From positions 13,295,112 to 13,359,111 of the forward strand of contig JAEMBT020000009.1 in assembly GCA_018873245.2 (NCBI GenBank): a stretch of 64,000 nt of DNA. Direction: 5' to 3'. Below the pieces are notes generated by a model. It was not told where the DNA came from. It searched no databases and saw only the letters and a list, made by a program, of their open reading frames with translations. The translations under genes and the position numbers were made by a program. Numbering within the stretch: the first letter of the stretch is position 1; every line of letters begins with the position of its first letter. The DNA is from Archegozetes longisetosus. Lineage: Eukaryota > Arthropoda > Arachnida > Sarcoptiformes > Trhypochthoniidae. Below, piece after piece: positions 58,779 through 64,000 of the stretch.

Positions 58779-59154
58779 ACATAGAATATCATTTGACTGA
58801 AAACCTATTAGTAATAACCGATAAGAACTCATGTCTAAAGCGTGAAATGAAAATTAAGAAAACGATAAGATAGATTTCATTGACACATAGGGTATAGATA
58901 GATAAAAGTTGAAAGATACTCTAAACAATTAGTAAATTGAAATAAATAAAGATTATACAAAAAAATATTTAATAATATTTAAATTAGTTTCTGAAAATAT
59001 ATCTCTAAAATAAGTGTCTTTATTCTAAATTTATCAGATATTTATAGAATAGTTTTAATCATTTCAGATATAAATAAGTCTATTGTATTTTTCTCTGTAA
59101 TTTCTCCTTATTTAATCGCAATTAAAGTCATAATATTGTTGAATAATATAAATA
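58779..59154. other. Intergenic
   Basis: Nothing recognised. Confidence 0.4.
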
Positions 59155-59255
59155 GAAAAGTAACTAAAATGAAAAGTATCCAAAAAATAAAAGTATCCAA
59201 AAATAAAAATATCCAAAAAATAAAAGAATCTAAAAAATAAAAACAGTACAAAAAA
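59155..59255. repeat. ~16-bp tandem repeat
   Basis: Imperfect copies of aaaagtatccaaaaaat, about six. Confidence 0.75.
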
Positions 59256-59404
59256 AGAAAACAATCTAAAATGAATAAGAAACAATCATATAGACTAGTG
59301 TGCGTGATGAATATTATAATTAGAAATAAGTTATTTTAATTAAAGCGTTCAAATAGTTAATTGCTATAATATAGTTCTGCTTCACTTAGTTCAATAATAG
59401 AACT

Positions 59405-59530
59405 TTCATTAAGTAAGCTTTTTGTGAATATGTAAGCTTTTTATGAATATCTAAGCTTTTTATGAGTTTAAGTAAGCCTTTTTATGCATTTAAGTATGCC
59501 TTTTATGAGTCTAAGTAACTTTTATGAATC
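59405..59530. repeat. ~20-bp tandem repeat
   Basis: Imperfect copies of taagctttttatgaatat, about six, drifting toward the right end. Confidence 0.75.
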
Positions 59531-59675
59531 TAAGTCTTATAAACCTAAATGTTCCAAACCTAAATCAAATTAAAATCTACAAAACATAGAAAGTGATCTT
59601 ATAAATAGTATGTAAAGACTTTCTAGAGTATTAGACCAACACATAATTGGAATTTGGGAAAAATATAAAGCGTAC

Positions 59676-59691
59676 ACACATATACACACGT

Positions 59692-59735
<44 letters not shown>
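59676..59735. repeat. (CA)n/(TA)n microsatellite
   Basis: A run of about 11 CA units followed by about 9 TA units, preceded by interrupted tacacac words. Confidence 0.95.
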
Positions 59736-59924
59736 GTAGTAGAAACAGTCATGACCTAAAAAATTGATTAATCATTTACGTTATTTTCTTGTCTTCATTA
59801 CTTAATTATCCTTCTCTTCTTCAGTACGTAGATATGAACGTTTTGTTTAAAATATTTATTTCCTAACTTATTTTCCGGATCATTGCACTTATGCTTGAAT
59901 TATATCGAGTAGCTTGTATAGATA

Positions 59925-60085
59925 ACATTACTGTTAGGGACTTATAGAGATTCAACTCTAATTGTGATAACATCTAAGTTTGCGACTATAGGGACCTAAC
60001 TCTAACTGACACAACATTACAGTTAGAGCTTTACAGAGTGCTAACTCAAACTGACGTAACATCTAAGTTAGGACTTTATAGCACC
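59925..60085. repeat. ~60-bp tandem repeat, about 2.5 units
   Basis: Units share aacatcTAAGTT-G, ACTTTA-AG and CTAACTC-AACTGA words. Confidence 0.55.
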
Positions 60086-60284
60086 TACAGGATTACTAAA
60101 ATCACAATTTAAAGCACTAAAATAGTAAGAATGAGCTATTTGTTTTTACTGACATCCTCAATTCTTCAATGATTTACAGTTATTTTATGCATTCAGTTTA
60201 TACTGACATTTGTCTTTATCACTACTTTGCACGTGTCTCTTCAACTGATTTTCAAATAATCACTTTCACTTCTATCTCCTATCT

Positions 60285-60480
60285 TGCTCAATAATAATAC
60301 AATTACTCTAATTCTGTTAAGTAATAATACAGTTATTCTAATCCTACTCAATAATAACACAGTCATTCTAATCTTGCTCAATAATAATACAGTCATTTTA
60401 ATCTTGCTCAGTAATAATACAGTCATTCTAATTTCGATCAATAACAATGTAGTTACTCTAATTTTGCTAATTTACAATGC
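60285..60480. repeat. 30-bp tandem repeat, ~6.5 units
   Basis: Units of the form aataatacagtcattctaat plus cttgctc-aat. Because 30 is a multiple of three, both strands show long open frames with ten-residue periodicity; these are by-products of the repeat. Confidence 0.9.
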
Positions 60481-61212
60481 AGCTACATAATTAATAACTT
60501 GGAATCAACAGTCTCTTTCTAATTATTTTAACCATAGAAATATGCAATCAAATAATAAGATTATTCGAATTTTTCAAATCGACTCAGTCATCAGTTTAGG
60601 TCATAAGTTTAGGTAACTGTACAATATGTTCAATTATATACAATCTATTCAATTATATGTAGGTAGTTTGAAAATATTTAGTACCATTTCAGTCAGTCAT
60701 TAAATGAGATAATCTACATTTTAAATGTCACACGTATGCATATTGTTGTCAGTTATAATTAATTACAGATCAATTATTTAATTTTCGCTATTTCTATTAA
60801 TTAAGTCATTTTTATTCGATTACCCTCTGATCGAAAACGATCGTAAACGATCGTAAACTATCGAACCCATTTCGATTGAAATAGATTTCACATAATTATT
60901 TAACAAATTTTGACATAGTTTTAGACTCAAAATCACATTCAATTTAGTTCTACTATAGAAAATTTATATTTGGTATGCTTTTGATGATAGCTTTTATGCT
61001 GAATAAAAATATAAAATTTTCTGAACAAATCAATTGATAAACTTCTATACTTTCAGACTTGAGGTAACATAAATTACTGTTTCAATCACTAGTATTTAAT
61101 TGAGATATTTTTAGCATTTTGTTCAAGATTTATAGTTTTCTATTACTTGCAATTCTCGTCTTTTGTTAGAAGTAAATCATCTTTTCCTATTACTTGTAGT
61201 TATCGGCTATAA
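60481..61212. other. Intergenic
   Basis: AT-rich. A short direct repeat cgatcgtaaac occurs twice near 60840. Nothing else recognised. Confidence 0.4.
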
Positions 61213-61214
61213 TA

Positions 61215-61392
61215 CAGTCGACTCTCTCTATACTGAATTTAGATATAGTAAATATCTAGCTATAGCATATACCTTAAATAACTATTTAGTTCTCAGATTC
61301 CCACACTATGTCCGATATAGTAAACTACCTTGATAATCAACATATTTCTAGTGCATAGTGCATTAGGTGTCCACTACAACAAGAGGCGACTG
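61215..61392. mobile_element. Pogo/Tigger-type MITE
   Basis: Inverted ends CAGTCGACTCTC / CAGTCGCCTCTT flanked by TA on both sides (61213-61214 and 61393-61394). 178 bases, no coding region. The CAGTCG-CTCT ends are typical of pogo/Tigger derivatives. Confidence 0.75.
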
Positions 61393-61394
61393 TA

Positions 61395-61982
61395 CGCATT
61401 TTGTGTCAACCGATATCGGATAATCAGAGTACTAAACGATAAGCACTAACATTAAGTAGAGATCAGAAGCATTGAAAGCTGAGATATAAAAAATCAGTAA
61501 AATATGTATATAAAAAATGTAGCTAAAAATGTAGCTAAAAATGTACATAAAACGAATACATTGCGAAAGATTATGAATCTCAAATTAGGGGTATTGGATC
61601 CTTAGGTTATGTTCATAGTGATTTTCTTATTTAAGTTAATGTAAATATGTTAAGACTGCATGAATTTCAAGATCAATTAGTATGTTGAGGGCTGATAGCT
61701 AAGGGCTTGTCAAAGACCTGTTTGTTCGAATGTGAAAGACCTCATTTAAATTAACTGTTATAATCATGCTCCTTTATTAATTCATTCTATCAATTAAATA
61801 AAGATGCCCTCAATTTGATTGCATCAACTCATTTCTAATGTTACTTTAATTATTCATTTTGTTTTTCCTATGTTTTAGTTCTTCCCATGTGTTTTAGTAG
61901 TTCTATCATGTAATTGAGTGCTTTTTCGAATAGATTGCAACTAGAACATGTTAATATAAGATTTCTATACTATATACCTAAG

Positions 61983-61986
<4 letters not shown>
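61395..61986. other. Intergenic
   Basis: Contains a short gtagctaaaaat direct repeat near 61520. Otherwise nothing recognised. Confidence 0.4.

Positions 61987-62018
<32 letters not shown>
61987..62018. repeat. (TG)n microsatellite
   Basis: About 16 TG units. Confidence 0.95.
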
Positions 62019-62022
<4 letters not shown>

Positions 62023-62520
62023 ACCAAGACACCCTTCATCATAAAACATAAATCTGTATAATAATTAGTAAAATAGATGACAATATAACATAAGAAAACT
62101 ATTTAATTAGTATCATTTATTTACAAAGTATCTAACACTATATTCACTGAGATTGTGAAGCACAATAGATAATAATAAAAAAGAATTTTCAACAACAATA
62201 ATGTTTTACAATTGTTTAAGATATAGTAAATGAAATACAATTTATGGGAAACAATTAGAAATATTAATTATGATAATTTAAAACAAACAATAATTAATAA
62301 TAATAATCAATTGTGCTTTCAATCGGATGAAATTCAGACGAAATTCAGTTAAAATTCAGACGAAATTCAATTGAAATTCAGATGAATATAGCTATAGAAA
62401 AATTGAACGCACGATATGATAGCTTGATTGGCGATTTCGGTCGACTTCCAATCAGTTTTACTCAAAAATTCAAGTAATCTCATAATCAATTCAGTCCGCT
62501 ATAAGAGAAGCCAAAAATAT
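62019..62520. other. 3' flank of the Pro-Val-rich gene
   Basis: A short direct repeat (gaaattcagatgaa-like, 62330-62385) and nothing else recognised. Confidence 0.4.
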
Positions 62521-63632
62521 TCAATGTTTTTGATGATCTTGTGATTGGGGTTGTTGTTGAATGGGTTGATTTGGAAGTGCTTTTTGTTGATGTACATTAC
62601 TGGCAGCCTTAGCATAATCACCATGTCCTCCTCCATAAGAGGGAGGGTGATATACGGGTTTCTTCTTGATGTATACGCTGTAAATAGAGCGGAATAGAGA
62701 AGAAGGTTAAGATATGGTCCAACAGTTATATTTAGAAACAACCGGCTTTTCTATTAGTGCGAACTCATGTGTAGATTGCTCACTATTCCTAATAGCATTG
62801 TATTGTCATGTGTCGATTGCTTACTATTCCTAATAGTGTTCCATTCTCATCTGTGTATAACGTTTCATTAAGTAATAGTTGAATAAGTTTTGTAAAGTAC
62901 TGTCTCAATTTGAACTTTACAACACTTATTAGACTATTAGTACTTTATAGGACTTTACAACACTTATTAGATCAATAGGACTATATAGCACTTATCAAAC
63001 CAATAGCCGTTTGTTCTTGTATTGAAATCATAAACGTTTCTTTCGAAAACATAATAAATACATAAAGCATTTTCACATGAATACAATAGAAGTAATACTT
63101 ACGGAACGGGGACGTGAACGGGTTTCTTGACAATGATTTGTTTATAGATGGGTACCTTAACCGGTACTGGATATGGTTTGGGTACATGTATCACTTTAGG
63201 TACTGGATAGGGAACATATTTGGGTACTTTAACAGGGACTGGAACACCATAGGGCTTAGCAATTGCAACGTGTTTGAAAACAGGTACAGGATGATGTTTA
63301 ATGACTGGAACCGGGACTGGAACAGGTTTGGGTACCGGTACTGGCACAGGCTTTGGTACAGGGATGGTCTTGGGGACAGGGATTACTTTCTTAATAGTCT
63401 TGTAGATGGGAACTTTAACAGGAATGTGGACTGGATGAGGGACGGCCACAGTTTTGGGTACTGGTATTACTTTCGGTACGTGTATCACTTTTGGGATTGG
63501 CACTGGCTTCGGGATGTGCACCGTCTTGTGGATTACTTTTACTATTGGCGGCTCATGGTATCCGTAACCTCCACCATACACCACTCCAACGAAGAGAGTC
63601 CCCAATATGACCACTAATCTGTTCACATGCAT
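62521..63632 (-). CDS. Secreted Pro-Val-rich repeat protein, cuticular type
   Basis: Exon A (63632-63103, donor CC|GTAAGT) and exon B (62677-62521, acceptor tttacag) join in phase to 228 residues. I start at ATG 63632 (MHVNRLVVILGTLFVGVVYG, a signal peptide); a likely acceptor (gattcag) just upstream suggests a separate 5'-UTR exon. The mature part repeats V-P-K/V-P-V units (KPVPIPKVIHVPKVIPVPKT and relatives), and the tail is His/Gln-rich with GGGHGDY. Such valine-proline repeats occur in arthropod cuticle and other secreted structural proteins; a structural role is inferred from composition. A TATA box lies upstream at 63837-63844. The 425-base intron contains short tandem repeats (ctattcctaatag, acacttattag). 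Confidence 0.8.
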
Positions 63633-63836
63633 TACTTCTTTATCGATTTTCTTCAAACCTGAATCAAATTAGGTTTATGATTAATCTTGATAAGGTAAAT
63701 TCACTTGATGATTAATTCTATTTTTCAGTTCAAAGACTTGGTTTCAGTTGATTACGTAAACTAAATATCAATTGAATGGGATTGAAAGTCAAGGAGAAAC
63801 GAGCAATGACATGAATTTAAATGAGATTCCCATCAC
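63633..63836 (-). promoter_or_regulatory. Probable 5'-UTR exon and intron of the Pro-Val-rich gene
   Basis: The stretch between the TATA box and the coding exon ends with an acceptor-like ttgattcag. No ATG in good context lies before it. The donor site could not be fixed. Confidence 0.35.
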
Positions 63837-63844
63837 TTTTATAA
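63837..63844 (-). promoter_or_regulatory. TATA box of the Pro-Val-rich gene
   Basis: TATAAAAG on the minus strand, about 205 bases upstream of the chosen ATG; transcription would start near 63810, leaving room for a 5'-UTR exon and intron before the coding exon. Confidence 0.6.
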
Positions 63845-64000
63845 AAGGGTAAACTGAGTGTCAATAAAAGCGATTACTTGACACCACTTGTTGTAATACA
63901 AGTTATACAAATTGGACTAAATATCTTAAGCCTCAACATTATAGTGACACTTTGAGACCTAATCATTTCAATCTTATAGTGAGTGAAAAATAAATTTAAT

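Noticed and set aside
60241-60490. Opposed 68-codon frames with ten-residue periodicity
   Set aside because: Product of a 30-bp tandem repeat.
62499-62741. 80-codon minus frame
   Set aside because: It overlaps exon B of the Pro-Val gene in the wrong frame.
63114-63617. 167-codon plus-strand frame rich in Trp, Tyr, Arg and Asn
   Set aside because: Antisense of the Pro-Val repeats; no signal or motif of its own.

Overview
The window is AT-rich eukaryotic DNA from an animal, most likely an arthropod. The signs are short GT-AG introns (about 60 to 250 bases), metazoan housekeeping genes (FIP1, MRPS34, TFAM, an ALDH16-like protein), a signal-peptide protein with Pro-Val repeats typical of arthropod cuticle, and dense DNA transposons and MITEs. 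An acariform mite or another small chelicerate would fit, but this is an inference from gene content and compactness, not something the sequence proves.

Layout. 1-2717 (minus) is the 5' part of a long intronless ankyrin-repeat gene whose middle is about 14 nearly identical units. 2979-18000 is mostly intergenic DNA with transposon relics, a 386-bp MITE with a perfect 8-bp target duplication, an LTR-like fossil and one small membrane-protein gene. 19151-20432 (minus) holds a five-exon gene that I assembled by hand; it encodes a 205-residue protein with four membrane spans and matches nothing I recognise. 22700-23795 is a decayed partial copy of RACGAP1. 25371-25832 (plus) is a two-exon 83-residue single-span membrane protein, with a decayed duplicate near 27950-29050. 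29197-39420 is dominated by foldback-type elements and a hAT element nested in one of them. This stretch also holds an intronless bacterial-looking DUF2157 membrane protein (30041-31069) and a small possibly myristoylated protein (35699-36037).

40087-41031 (minus) encodes a secreted protein that is only the sterol-binding N-terminal domain of NPC1. 44729-45115 is a secreted bulb-type (B-type) lectin. From 48942 to 55538 lies the gene-dense core: ALDH16-like pseudoenzyme (minus), FIP1 (plus), MRPS34 (minus) and TFAM (plus). MRPS34 and TFAM are head to head, and both serve mitochondrial gene expression. From 55.5 kb on there are simple and tandem repeats, a 1.07-kb near-perfect palindrome, and at the right edge a two-exon Pro-Val-rich secreted protein with a TATA box.

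How the genes relate: only MRPS34/TFAM look functionally paired. The secreted or lipid/sugar-binding genes (NPC1 domain, lectin, Pro-Val protein) and the orphan membrane proteins look lineage-specific. All exon structures were derived by eye from splice signals and phase, so RNA data should be used to confirm them.
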